Below are positions 30,413 to 41,946 of a stretch of 64,000 nt of DNA, in pieces. Below the pieces are notes generated by a model that made no database searches, was not told the DNA's origin, and saw only the letters and a program-made list of their open reading frames with translations. Made by a program: the position numbers and the translations under genes. How positions within the stretch are numbered: the stretch's first letter is position 1; the number at the start of each line of letters is the position of its first letter. The DNA is taken from the NCBI GenBank assembly GCA_018136815.1, contig CM030932.1:9701924-9765923 (forward strand), written 5' to 3'. This stretch comes from Isochrysis galbana. Lineage: Eukaryota > Haptophyta > Isochrysidales > Isochrysidaceae.

Positions 30413-31304
30413 TTGGGGCCCGGCCAGAGTTTCGCGAAATTTTTTACGAAATTTGGGGGACTAACGAAGCCCTGAAATTTGACCGAAATATGGGCTTCCG
30501 AGAAGCGAAATTTGCCCCCCCCCCGCCCCCCCCCCCCCGCCCGCCCGTGCCCCCCTGTCCCCTTGGCATGTCTGATGATGAGGGGGGCATTGACCCGAAC
30601 CTTCTGAAGGCACAACTTCCTGCCTACCTAGCTACGGCCGCCCACGCCACGACGACTTCTCCGAAGGCGTGCTGGGGTGGTGGCGCGATAACGGCAAGCT
30701 TTTTCGATCCAGCGTGGGCAAAGGCCGCACGAGTTGTCGTCTTATGTCTTATTCGCTGTTTCTGTTTCCCCTAACGACTCTAACTCTGCATCGTGTTGAA
30801 CGTGCCTTTTCGTTGCTCCGTGCAATGTATGGTGAACGACAATCCGGTGTGCTTTCCGATCATTTGCAAGTGTCCCTCATGAGTCGCTATAACAAGCGGA
30901 TCGTGGGTCGTGGGTTGAGTGTCGTGTGTGTCTCTGTCTCTGTCTAGTCTCTCTAGCTTTTCTCTCCGTATGTGTATGTACTGCGTGGCTTTAGCTTTCA
31001 ATCATTCTCTTTTGTTTACAATCTTTACCCTTGTTTCATAGCATAATACAGCATATTGTGTGCTATACCGTATCTATAAATAGGCTCAGTGCATTAATAT
31101 CGACATTAGCGCATACGCATACGTACGTATATGTACGTATGTAGGTGTGGTTAGTTGTCTAATATGCGCGCAAAACGCGCTGAGAAATTTCGAGCGAAAT
31201 TCGAGCGAAATTTGGGCCGAGCCGTCCGGAAAGTTGTAGCAATACTAGCGAAATTTAGCAACGAAATTTGGGTGGGTCGGGCGCGAAACTCTGGCCGGGC
31301 CCAA
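30413..31304 (+). mobile_element. hAT element with transposase remnant
   Basis: 892 bp. The termini TTGGGGCCCGGCCAGAG and CTCTGGCCGGGCCCAA are inverted repeats (one extra G on the left). An exact 8-bp target-site duplication TCGTCGGG flanks it (30405-30412, 31305-31312). Subterminal GAAATTT/TTTCGCGAAA motifs are frequent. Confidence 0.88.
30570..30945 (+). pseudogene. hAT transposase C-terminal domain remnant
   Basis: Inside the hAT element. LGWWRDNGKLF, then LTLHRVERAFSLLRAMYGER and DHLQVSLMSRYNKR correspond to the hAT dimerisation domain (WW...ERxFSLL). It is only the 3' end of the gene and contains a disturbed frame around RCFCFP. Not an active transposase. Confidence 0.7.
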
Positions 31305-31374
31305 TCGTCGGGTTGATTTTATAGTTATAGAGTTCGCGATAGGTTCGTTTTTAGAAGCATTACTTTATAACTAC

Positions 31375-31620
31375 TATGTGCCTTCCCCCTCTCTTCCCTC
31401 TCTCTCCCCCCCTCTTCCCCCTTCTCCCCCCCCCCCCCTTCCGCCTCTTCCCACTCCTCTTCCCCTCCCCATCATCGCCTCCGCCTTCCAGGTGGCGGTG
31501 CGTGGCGAGTTCCATCAACTCCTCCCTCCCTCCCTCCCTCCCTCCCTCTCCTTCTCCCTCCGTCCCTCCCTCTCCTTCTCCCTCCCTCCTTCCCTCCCTC
31601 CCTTGTTCTCCTTCCCTCCC
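31375..31620. repeat. CCCT/CTC-rich tract before the HTTM-like gene
   Basis: (CCCT)n and C-runs in the sense strand immediately upstream of the ATG at 31622. The open frame through it is compositional. Confidence 0.7.
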
Positions 31621-31621
31621 A

Positions 31622-34600
31622 ATGCCCGCCATCTCAACTGGATGCGCGCCAACGGACCGCCACCGCTCCTCCTCGCCAGCACGCTTGCGCCCAGAAGATG
31701 CTCTCGCTATCCGGCCACGTGTGGGAGAGGATGTGGCGGCTGCAGCGAGCCGTGAGTCAGCAGCTGTGCTGCACAGCTATGTGCGGCTGTGGGCTGCGCA
31801 GCAGGCGCTCATTCTGATGTTCACTCGGCTGACGCGCCTGACCGACCAGATCCAGGCCTTCATGGTTGGCCTCGCCTTCCTCTGTCCTGCACCACTTGTC
31901 AGCTGTGCCGCTCTCGCCACGAGGATCGCAGCTAACTGCGCACAGTTCCCCTTTGTGTGGGAGTCACACCTCTGGTGTGTCCAGACTGACGTGGTTGCCT
32001 TCCTCGGCTTTGCCTACCTTGGGGCCCATCGCTTACGCAATGCTACGGCCGTAGATAACGCTGCCACGGCGCCTGCAGCCACGTCGACACGGATGAAAGT
32101 TGGGTCCGCTCCTGGGAGGGAACCGGTTGTTGCGGCGCAGTCGATTGCCGAAGTTGAACCTCTTTCCCCACGGGATATTGCGGCATGGATTGGCGATGTG
32201 ATCCGCTGGCAACTCGCACTCTTCTACTCGAGCGCAGCCTTTTGGAAGGTGTGCACACTTAACCTTTGAAAGCAGCTTGATGACAACAGTGCCTAATTTT
32301 GTGCTGAGCAAATAAGTGGTGCTTGATGGCGGGTACATAGTGGCAGTGATCACTTTGATTGCTCTAACCGAGGCGTTCTCTTGTGTGCTATCGCACTTGC
32401 CCCATCTGAAGCTTGTCCCCGATGATTTTTTTTGTCCTTGACATGGGGCCTATACTGTTCGTCTTGCAGATCAACAGTTCCTTCCTAGACCATCGCTTCT
32501 CCTGCTCGTCGATCTACGTTGCTCAACTTCTGACTGGGTGAGAGAGGAGTCGCAATGCATGCACTTTTCCTACAGATGTGCTATAGCTAAATGTACATGG
32601 CAGTTCTCGACCACAGCATGGTGTTCGGGGCTATGCATCACTGCCATCCCTTCTCCTGTCGCCTTCCCAAATTCAGGTATCAGATCTACTTGCAGCCGAT
32701 CCTTGAGCCAATCCTGCGCTTTGTTGCAGATGGCTCCGTCGAGACTGGGCTTGCTAGTGTAGATGTGCTATGGGCTCATGCACTGCGATTTGCGCCGCAC
32801 ATGACCGTGATGGGTGAAATTGCCATTTCTGTCGCGTTGTTGCTAGCGGCGGCATGCCGCTCGCGTGGAACGGTGGGCAGACTTGCGGCCAAGACCGGTG
32901 TGTCGCTCGCGTTGCTTCTTCATCTAGGTACGGCTCGTTGTGTCCCCAACCATACCGGCCGGCTCTACAGCGGAATCACAGCTGTGGGTGTCATTGGGAT
33001 TCGCTGCTTGCTTGCACACAACACCTCCCGCCCTCCCTTTCAGGAATTGCGTTGACTCCGCCACCCAACAATGTCGGCGCGTTCTCCGTCATCATGGCGA
33101 CTCGCCTGTTCTTCTTTTGCCCTGTTGCCCTTGCACCTTTCCTTGCCATACCACGGAACATGTCTGCTGCCATCGACTGGGCAGTAGGAGCGGCCTTCGC
33201 GGCTGCCCTGGCTATGGCTGCCGTTAGCGCCGCGATGAGCGACGACACTAGCAATTTGGCCAAATCCTCGAGGAAATCTACGGTCATGGCGCAAGCGGCC
33301 GATGGCGATACGTCGCCCACCTTCAATCCGGCAGACTCAAGTTCCATCGGGCAGCTCGGGATCATGTTCTTTGGCGGGCTCGACTGGTCCGTTCCCATGT
33401 TTGGAGCAATGATGTATTTCACGCTCAAGGCATTGTTTTGTGCTGGGCAGCAGATTGAGGTGCGCTTGACTTGTGTTTGGAGGCATGCCGGTTTTCAACT
33501 CCCTTGTTCTAAGCGTCTCCAGCTAGACGCCTAGTCTCCATTTAGCTCGCATTCCCAATATTCGCCGCTTCACAACGGCAGCTTTTGGGCAATTTTTATC
33601 CCCCCCCCAAATATGTGCTTGGCATTGTCTCAGATTGGCCGCGCTCGGCTTCCTCGATCGACTCTGCACGCCGAGGCGCGTCGAAATGCCTCATCGCCAC
33701 TCCTCGCCTCTTGGCGCCGCCAGAATGGTGCTATGTATGGCGGACCAACTACCTTTCCAGCTGGCCACCCGCCACGAGGGCTACGTTACGGCGGAGCTTT
33801 GCTACTGCTCATCACTGGATTGCACGCATTCTCAGGACCGCTTTTGGGAGTGAGTTTGCTTGAATCGCCCCGTAGCGACAACGAACGCGCACAGCCTGCG
33901 GGTCCAAGCACCGCTGTGCTCCTATCCATTCATCTCGGTCACGGCTCCGTTCGCCCTTCCGTGAACTCATAGATCCAAGATGTGGGCTCCTCGAATATGT
34001 TCGGCAACCTCCGGATGCACGGAGTCGGCTCCAATCACCTCATCGCTCCAACAGCATTGCTACAGGTTCGAAAGCTGACCTCGTATCAACCGCGATGTGC
34101 CAGCCTGAAATCCATTTGCTTGCAATGTACAACGACCCGCCCGCTTGCACCCTTGTCTCGCCGTCGTGCAGGAACTCGACGTCTTGCCCGCTTCCACGTG
34201 GGCCCTTGCCCGAATCGAGAACTCTTCTTCTGAACATATTAACTCGCACTTCCCGGGCGAAGTGTCTCCTGTCCTGTCTCCTGCATCTCGTGCACTTCTG
34301 CGCAGGGCAGGTCACAGTGGCCGGCAATTCAACGCGGCAATGGGCCGAGTCCTCTCGTCGGCGGTGTTGCCTCAACCAAGTCCCACCTTTGTACGGTACA
34401 CTATTCCAATGCTTGAGCTGCGTCGTATCCTCTCGGAAGCAATGTCGCTTGGCGAGCAGTTTCAATTGGAATACACCTTACTCGATCCTCGTGGCGCACG
34501 AGTTGATACGGACGAGGTGTGGCGCGCATCAGCTGAAGGGAGGCGTTTCAAGATTGAGCTCCTCGTGAATAGCTCTGCTCCGTATGGCTCTGATTATGAT

Positions 34601-35050
34601 AATGTCACCCATGGATCAAAACGCTCCGCGACCGATCCACTAAAGGCGACCTCGTCTGCAACGCGCACCGACGGCACTGAGTATGCAGTCCGGCATCTCC
34701 TCTGCTTTGCATCGATCTCGATCTCTCAACAGCCTTTAGAGTTGAACCGCGTGCAAGGACGTGGCCAAGAAAGAAGAGATGGGCCGCAAGAGCAAGTCAA
34801 TCCGCAGGCGATTAAGAAGACTTGGACGAATGTCGAATCGAAGGATCCGTTGGAAGTAGTTATGGATCACGAGCAAACGGAGGCGAGGTGGGCGACGAAT
34901 GAGGCGAGCGTAAACACAAATTCAGCCTTATGGGAGCCGGTGGAGTGTCCACCGCCCCTCTTATGGTGGGAACATCTACTTGGTACCTGGAACCCGTTGC
35001 CGATCCTCGACAACCCAGAAGGGCGGCACATGCATTGCTTCGGCCCGTGA
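31622..35050 (+). CDS. Multi-pass membrane protein, HTTM / gamma-carboxylase-like
   Basis: Seven exons keep the frame at every junction: 31622-32248, 32470-32537, 32677-32927, 33044-33459, 33634-33849, 33973-34065, 34172-35050, giving about 849 aa. All donors are GT (GTGTGC, GTGAGA, GTACGG, GTGCGC, GTGAGT, GTTCGA) and all acceptors AG. The N-terminal ~350 residues hold several hydrophobic helices. RWQLALFYSSAAFWKINSSF, HLGIALTPPPNNVGAFSV and SNMFGNLRMHGVGSNHLIAP resemble the HTTM family related to vitamin K-dependent gamma-carboxylase: an aromatic helix followed by a Lys, a PPPNN turn, and an M-F-x-N-L-R / G-x-SNHL turn. The C-terminal ~250 residues are soluble and charged. Substrate unknown. 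Confidence 0.65.
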
Positions 35051-35132
35051 ATGTATCTACTAGTATCACCTTTGGCTCCGGTCATACTCCGGGAAGGGGT
35101 GACGTGGGATGCCTGCAGGCTATGCGATGAAT

Positions 35133-35453
35133 TTATGGTGGGGGTATTGTGAGTAGAACGGCGCGTCGCCCAGTTTGAATCGCGCCGCTCTTCCGGTTCC
35201 CTGCGCCGTGGGTGGGGCGCCTTTTCTCCCATGTTGTTCCAGCCCCCAGGAGGGGGCCAAGACATTGCTTCGGGGCTCTCAACGATATGGGGCATCCTTG
35301 GGGTACCCCGCTGCTTGCGACATTGAAAGGGGCGCTTTTGTCTCCGTTGGTTTTGATGCAGGGTGTCGGTTTCGTCTCCACGTTAGTGAGTGCTCCGGTC
35401 AACGCTCTAGTACCGTTGAAACTCCTCTCCGAAGTTTGAGCATTTTTGAACAA
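35133..35453 (-). pseudogene. LINE reverse-transcriptase fragment
   Basis: The minus-strand frame contains FNVASSGVPQGCPISL, the RT motif that precedes the catalytic YxDD (SGVxQGCPLSP). It is the only piece of RT palm seen in the window. No YxDD follows before the frame is lost. Confidence 0.65.
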
Positions 35454-35589
35454 TTTACTGTGTGATAAAATGGCCTCAGTTAGATATGTCGAATGCCTTC
35501 TCCCAATCCCCAGGGCGAGAAGGAGAAGGAGCTCCCCAAGGTCACCCGTTTCATCCAGGTATGAAGTATGGCCCTCGATCGCGTTAATT

Positions 35590-35705
35590 GTAGCAAGTGG
35601 GGGCGGGGGGCCGGAGGCGCTCTTTGAATCGAAGCGTCGGGTTCTAGGTCCACGCCCTCGAGCGCTTGTTGAGGTGCGCTACAATCGCGCTGAAGCTGAA
35701 AGCCT
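35590..35705 (-). pseudogene. MERA ORF1 fragment
   Basis: The plus strand GGGGGCCGGAGGCGCTCTTT...CTTGTTGAGGTGCGCTACAA matches 57041-57120 at DNA level, in the same sense as copy E. It is upstream, on the minus strand, of the RT fragment at 35133-35453, so both probably come from one decayed minus-strand element. Confidence 0.6.
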
Positions 35706-35886
35706 CGTCGGCTCCGCCTTGAAATTATTAAAACTTCTGCTACCCGCTAGAGCTTATCACGATATTATCACCCCATATTCATCGAAGACGAAAAGGGAAG
35801 GCTGAAGATCAGTGCAAAGTTCAGCCTCGTAGCGACAGCGCTCGGACTCGGACTCTCCGAGAGACTCGCCTAAGAAGGAAAGACAA

Positions 35887-37383
35887 CAACTAAGTTTATA
35901 CTTGGTTGCGATGGAGCGCGCCGGCGGCGCCGGCGTGACTCCCCTCTCCTCCGACCCCCCCGCCGAGGGCCGAGGGCGGCCCCCTTGCCCCCATCCATAG
36001 ATGGACCAGTCGCTGGCGAAGCGGCCGCGCCCACCCTCAGAGGCCGAGCAGGTGCGTGCGACCCGGGTCGCACCACACGGCCCGTGGCCCCGGCGCCCCG
36101 GCCACACCACCCACAGCAGCCATGCTGGCCTCCCCCATGCGACATGCGAGGCAGCAGACTGCAGGCACCACGGGAAGACAGCATCAGGCGGACAAGACCA
36201 ACACTCCACTGGGCATGCCAAGCTTAAAAAGAAGAAGGTCGCAGCGTGGAAAGGAGTTCAGAACCTCTCGATTCACGGGAGGACTCTACTAGTGAACTTT
36301 ATTATATACGGGACTCCGAGATACTGGCTATATCCACTTCCACCCCCCCGGCGTGGTTCATGGAAGCTATCGACTCTGATGTTCAAGCTATACTTTGGGA
36401 TAGGTCTCCACGGCTACAAGCGGAAGAAATAGGCTCCTCGCAAGAGGGTAGAAGATGGATAACCTATCCGGCATACCCGAGAGTGGGGACGAACGAGGAT
36501 CAGCCCCTTCTGGGGATCGGGTTGCTCCCTATGGCCGAACATATGCGTGCACTGCAAGCGATATGAATAGTTCGCTACTTAGACCCGTCCTCGGCGGATT
36601 GGAAGACCGCCCTAGACCAGTGGTTCAGTCGCACCCCATTGGGGAGAGCGGCAGTCTTTTCGAAAGTCGACGCACGAAGCCTCTCGGCAAGCATTCGTGG
36701 GAACAACACGTTACCGGCCTTTTTTTTGGAAGCAAGCGCTCGATAATTTCAGACGGATTAAGTTCCTTAGGGAGACCAGCACGCGGGAAGGGACCCATGG
36801 ATCCCCGATATGGTATAATTGTTTTCATAAAGCTCCGGCACTACATCACTCACAAAGGCTAAATGGGAGTCTTTACAAACGGTTGTTGTGCATAGTACTA
36901 TTAACCCGGTCACGGGAGACATATATACCACGGAGGAATGCGCGGCTTACGGCTTACCTGCCGGAAGGAGAACGTTGGATACGCCATAGAGGCAACTACA
37001 TCTCGATAGGTCCATTTCTAAAGTCATGGGAGACGATAGCCGAATGGTCTAGATCAAGAATAGCAGACGTCACCAATGAATATATGGACCTTCTTAGAGA
37101 GAAAGCGGCAACTCCTCCCCTCGCTCCGGGGGAGCATGATCTAGCCCCCCAGGAAGACCCGGACGCGCATGGCCTAGGAGACATTCTAGTGGACAAGGAT
37201 CCTCGGTACTATTTGCGCCGAAGTGGCGACTATCACGTAGTCAAGCTTAACGTAATGGGGGAGCCCCACATCCATGAGAGGGCCAACCCGCAGCCATCAC
37301 CGGACGAATTATACACTCCGCTGAAGTGGGGCCGAGCATACGCATACGACGGCCCGGCTGAGATGGCCTATCCGATTCCATAA
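35887..37383 (+). mobile_element. MERA retrotransposon copy C, internally deleted
   Basis: The hairpin CAACTAAGT-TTAT-ACTTGGTTG (one T.G pair) ends 2 nt before the ATG at 35911, which starts Met-Glu-Arg-Ala. ORF1 is short and broken. At about 36240 it is joined to the post-polymerase part of ORF2: NLSIHGRTLLVNFIIYGTPR YW, homologous to NLSIHGKTKIANFLIYSIPR in copy E. The remainder (36246-37383) contains a Trp-rich GERWIRHRGNYISIGPFLKS region with several frame breaks. No endonuclease or YxDD. Confidence 0.65.
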
Positions 37384-38400
37384 GAATACACCTTTAAAAA
37401 CGCTTATAAAACCGACATACAACAAATGCGCCGCATGGTGATCGACAGGGGCGTCCACCGTGTGACAAAGTTGATGGATACATACCTGCAGGGAGGGTCT
37501 TGGACTTCCTCGGAGAAGGAAAGGAAGACGAAGAAGATAAAAACGGGGGCGTATTGAGAATATTTTATTGTATGTAGGACACTTTGGCCTTCTCTCGGGC
37601 GAGACGGGGGTAATTGTCTTCTTGCGACCGGAATGCCACCATGAACATTTGATGTTTGTATTCGAGTATCATTGTAAACGTATTCGACGGAACGCGACCT
37701 CGCCTCCGAGTTCGCGCGACAGTTGCGGATCGCGTAGTCGATCACGTCTTTAATGTTTAATGTTACGTCAAAATGGCCTGAAACGACCGCTATTGTATTG
37801 GTATGTCTACACATATTCGAGCATTACTGTAAATGGACTATGGACATTTGATGGCTCAACTTGAGTTCTGTCCCATATTCCACATTCATATTCGACGGAA
37901 CGCGACCTCTAGAGCCCCAGCGCGTGTGCAGGGGGGGGCGAGGAAAACGGTGAAACCTACCATTTTCCTCGGCAATTTTTCGTGGTGGCAGTTAAGCCCC
38001 CCGGGAGTTTTTCTTGGGCACCGGAGAACATTCAAAGAATGCAGCCCACTCAACGTGTTAGCAGTTATAAATTACTGTTTGACCGCCCTAAAGTGGGGAG
38101 GGGAGTGCGTCCACTATGGACGAGAGTTTACGTTCTCCAAACCCGTGGGACGGGAGCGGGTGAGCAAAATTGGCAGGCGGCGATTATCGAGCTGTGGGGG
38201 CACGTATACTCTTCTACCAAAGTAGGGAGGAGGGGTGCCAAACAGAGGGGGGATCCGCAAGTCACACCTTTTGTGTAAATCACAAGCAACTCGGCCGCCT
38301 ACCACTACCCTTGTTCCATTCCTCTCCACAATCAATTCGTTGGAGCCCTCCGCTCCTATCCCACCCTGTACCCTAGCTAGCCTGTGTAAGCACGTGAGCT
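37384..38400. other. Repeat-derived, no gene seen
   Basis: Contains two related blocks around ATTCGACGGAACGCGACCTC (about 37681 and 37894), one of which resembles 7740-7810, and the lone end TTTGACCGCCCTA (38080-38093) of the ~340-bp repeat. Confidence 0.45.
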
Positions 38401-38407
38401 CAGTCCC

Positions 38408-39973
38408 CTAGCTGCCTGCAGGTGTGGACGCGGCCGCATATTTTTGAGTCAGGTGGTGGTGGACACCAAGAGTGGTGCGCATGTCGCCGACAACGGATTG
38501 CATTGCAGCCACCGCGTCGACGTCACTGGCCGTCTGAATGACGCCAATGTGCGCTTCCGTCGCGCGGCATTCGAGAATTACAGGATGGCTAGCCCCCAGA
38601 CGACGACGCCACTTGGAAAGCGCCTCGGTCACAGCAGATTTCGCCTCGTCAGTTGCGCCGCGAGCAAGCAGAGTTTCCGCTAGATTGCGCAGTTGTGTAA
38701 GGACTACTGGGTGATCAGACCCGAGCGCCCGCCGCATCATGTCGAGGCTCTTCCGGCATACATTCTCCGCCGGCCAAAATTGCGCCTGCCCCAACAGTAA
38801 CGTCGATAACCTGCAGATTGACCCGAGCGTGTTCACATGCATGGGTCCAAGGCTCATGCAAGAACCTTCCAAAACAGCTTGACAAACAGGTGCTGCCTCG
38901 GAGTATCTTCCCTGTGCGCACAGGATGCCCACCAGCATATTCATCGAGCTCAGCGTATTTTTGTTCAAGTGGCCCATCATAGCCTTTTGAGCCGCGAGCG
39001 CCTCGCGAACCAACTCCTCCGCCTCATCCAAGCGGCCACGGTCAAGGAGGAGTGACCCGAGGGTGCCTTTGGTAGACAGAGCCTGGGGGTGGCGCGGTCC
39101 TAGACACCTTTGCTGAGCGTCAAGGAGTTCGCGAAACACACTCTCAGCTTCACCGAGCTGACCCTGCAAATACAGTAGCTGAGCTAGTCTGTCGAATGCA
39201 TCAAGTGATGAGGAGTCACACATCCCCTTGCACTCCCGGTGGATGAGTGCACACTCTCTGAGATGAACGATTGCTTTGTCCAAGTTTCCCTGCTCGTGTT
39301 CCAGCGAACTTATTTCCGCCAGGAGCGGGAGTAAAAATTCGCGATGATGCCCGACTTCCTTTCGGTGTACACATAAGACATCGTATAGTATGGGCAAGGT
39401 CTCCACAAGCCGATACTGTGAGCTTAGCAGTGCGGCCAGCCGTCTCTGCGCGAATGCTCTGTGCCGACTGTCATTGATGTCTTTGTACCCCCGCACAACT
39501 TCACGGAATACATTCTCGGCTTCGGCAAGGTGGCCAAGCTCATGCATGATCAAGCCCAGGCTGGTCTTTGCATCGAGCGTCAGTTTGTGTAGTGGTCCAA
39601 CCACCTCACACAGCATCTCAAGCGCTGGTCTCAGCAGACCTTCTGCCTCCTTCAGCCTTTGTTGCGCCTTGAGTTGATTCCCAAGCTCGACGGTAGATGC
39701 AAGAACGCTCAGATGCGAGGGGCCCAGTCTACTCTTTAGCTCCTCAACCGCTTCAGGGCTGAACTGCGCGACGGGAATGGAGTCGAAATCCTGAATACTC
39801 CCCTCTTTGCCGAGCATCGAGACGGAGGTAGAGCAGGAGAGGGTGACCGACGGCTGTGAGCGGTCCCAGGAGGAGGATGAGCCCTCAGCGCGACTTCCCA
39901 TCCAACGTTCAATCCCTTCCTGCGTCTCGCTCCCTCGTGGAGAGGTCGGACAGGGGTTGGTCCAGGGGGGCAC
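38408..39973 (-). CDS. Tetratricopeptide-repeat protein, kinesin light chain-type
   Basis: 521 aa in one exon. After a ~70-residue Ser-rich leader, eight or more ~42-residue TPRs run to near the C-terminus, of the kinesin light chain/nephrocystin-3 type: helix pairs spaced by GPxHPxxL turns, such as CLGPRHPQALSTKGTLGSLL, LGPMHVNTLGSICRLSTLLL, LGSDHPVVLTQLRNLAETLL and LGASHPVILECRATEAHIGV. The repeats form a protein-binding solenoid. No kinase, NB-ARC or kinesin-binding region is present, so the partner cannot be named. The start at 39973 is the first Met; the frame further upstream is not clearly coding. Confidence 0.82.
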   Translation of the reverse strand: MPPWTNPCPTSPRGSETQEGIERWMGSRAEGSSSSWDRSQPSVTLSCSTSVSMLGKEGSIQDFDSIPVAQFSPEAVEELKSRLGPSHLSVLASTVELGNQLKAQQRLKEAEGLLRPALEMLCEVVGPLHKLTLDAKTSLGLIMHELGHLAEAENVFREVVRGYKDINDSRHRAFAQRRLAALLSSQYRLVETLPILYDVLCVHRKEVGHHREFLLPLLAEISSLEHEQGNLDKAIVHLRECALIHRECKGMCDSSSLDAFDRLAQLLYLQGQLGEAESVFRELLDAQQRCLGPRHPQALSTKGTLGSLLLDRGRLDEAEELVREALAAQKAMMGHLNKNTLSSMNMLVGILCAQGRYSEAAPVCQAVLEGSCMSLGPMHVNTLGSICRLSTLLLGQAQFWPAENVCRKSLDMMRRALGSDHPVVLTQLRNLAETLLARGATDEAKSAVTEALSKWRRRLGASHPVILECRATEAHIGVIQTASDVDAVAAMQSVVGDMRTTLGVHHHLTQKYAAASTPAGS

Positions 39974-40315
39974 CCTGCACTTTGGGCAAAGCGCCGGAGG
40001 TGGCAGAAACCTCTTGGACCGCCTTGAGGATGAGGTGGGAGGCGGATGGCGGCAGAGAAGGGATGGGCAAGAGAGCTAGAGCGGCTGAAAGGACCTGGGG
40101 CAGTGGTCGTGCTGGTCGGAGGTGGTAGCTACAGTCTCGTCTGCGGCGGCCCTCAGCGTCTGAAGATGGGGCGAGGAACAGCTCCACCAAGCCTCCCTCC
40201 TCTCGGGAGTCAGTGGCGCGGTGCAGAGAACACGGGGCTTCCACCTGGCGGGGTGGGACACTGGTCGGACTTCCTACTCGATGTCTGGAGTCGCCGCACC
40301 TCAGTTTTCATATAT

Positions 40316-40415
40316 AACCGCCCCCCCCCCTTTCCCCCCTTCCCCCCCTTCCCCCCCTCTCCCTCGAATCTCCGGCGGCGGGGGGCGGGGGGGGGGGGGC
40401 TAGTGTGGAGCTCGC
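40316..40415. repeat. C-run/G-run low-complexity region
   Basis: (C)9TTTCCCCCCTTCC tract followed by G12. It lies about 350 bp upstream of the TPR gene. The stretch 40420-41720 has no recognisable gene; 41150-41240 is rich in GATACGG. Confidence 0.7.
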
Positions 40416-41728
40416 TGCTCGCGGGAGATGCGAGGAGACGCCGGGGGGATGGGCTCCACGGCGGCTCTCTCTAGTTGTACCTCGAGGCCAGATCTTAGCT
40501 CGTCCTAACCGCCCAATCAAAAAAATATCGACGAGAATCTAGCAAAGAGCATCAGACCGAGTCGTGGGACCGTTTCTCTCCAGTACTCCCCCCCCAATCA
40601 GCCGACCCTCCTTCCTGCTCGAAACTCGCTCATGGCTGCTCTTGCTCATGCCCGCCACTTGGGATGCCCAGGTGGATCGATAGAACTTCAAGCTCGACGA
40701 CGCCGAATTAAAAGAGCTCACCGATGGTAACGATAGACAATACAGCCGTTTCGGCGTCCGTCGGCCAGGACGCGGCGGTGGCGCCAAGACCCAAAACTTT
40801 TCTCTCCTGGAGGAAACTTACCGAAAACTTCCTCCCGAATGAGGAATGACTGATGACTGAGGGGAAGGGTAAAATTCGTCTCGGTCAAAATCCTCCCCCC
40901 CCGCATGATCGGCACGAGCCACCATAAAGGCTAGAGGGTGGAGGTGGTCTCTCGGCGGGGCCACCATGTACCTTCTTGTGAATCATAGACGTAGGTAGAG
41001 TTGTACTCCGTTGGCTAGCACCCTTAGCAGCCAACAAATCTACTTTTATAAGTTGGGGTCAATGGGGACTCGCGCCCCCCTCCCCCCTCCCTCCATCGCA
41101 GAAATCCCCTGGGTGGGCCTGCACTAGCACCCTACATGGGAGATACGGACCATCGGCCCCCCAGATACGGTAGATACGGCTGTATCTGGGTCAACTCCCC
41201 GATACGGCCAGATACGGTGCTAGATACAAATACGGAACAAATACCGGGAGGAGGGGGGTTACGTGGCGCGCGTAGGAGGCGCGGCGCGCGCGCAGGAGGC
41301 GTGGCGCGGGCACAGGAGGCTGCAATTCATCGTCGCAGCAATCAATCGAATGCCAGCCGGAGGTGCGCTTTCATTCAATCATTTGGCCTCGGATGGCTCA
41401 TGGATGCTATTCTCCTAGCCGTGCTCAGCAATCTACTCGGCAACTGCGCAACTGCCCATTTCCGTTGTATCGCTGGGGCCTCAGCTGGCGCTGGACCGGG
41501 CAAGCGTCGAAAGTGAGCGTCGAAAGTTTCGGCCTTCGAGAACGGCAGAGCATCGCGAACGTCTTCTGACAGCTGGGCGTAGAACTAGTGGAGAAGAAGC
41601 CGGTCTGCGGTCTGGGAATGAAGGGTGAAGCCGCCCTGGGCATGAAGCAGGGAAGGGTGACCTGGGCATGCTTTCGTTTGTGATGCGCAAATATACGTGA
41701 AATAATGTGACTAGAACAATAGAAAATA

Positions 41729-41794
41729 AAACTATTGTTATAGTTTGAACTATGGAGCGTGCCGCGACCGCTCCCGAGCCTCAGGCGACCCTCG
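41729..41794 (+). mobile_element. MERA retrotransposon copy D, 5' end at the gap
   Basis: The hairpin AAACTAT-TGTT-ATAGTTT (41729-41746) lies 5 nt before an ATG at 41752. From there it is almost identical to copy A (5793 onwards) until the N gap. The rest is unsequenced. Confidence 0.75.
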
Positions 41795-41894
41795 NNNNNN
41801 NNNNNNNNNNNNNNNNNNNNNNNNNNNNNNNNNNNNNNNNNNNNNNNNNNNNNNNNNNNNNNNNNNNNNNNNNNNNNNNNNNNNNNNNNNNNNN
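41795..41894. other. Assembly gap (100 N)
   Basis: Exactly 100 N. It hides the body of MERA copy D and the 5' exons of the phosphoserine aminotransferase gene. Confidence 0.99.
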
Positions 41895-41946
41895 GGGTTG
41901 ATTTGGCTCATTTTGGCGACTATTCCTCGCCGTCCACCTCGTGCAG

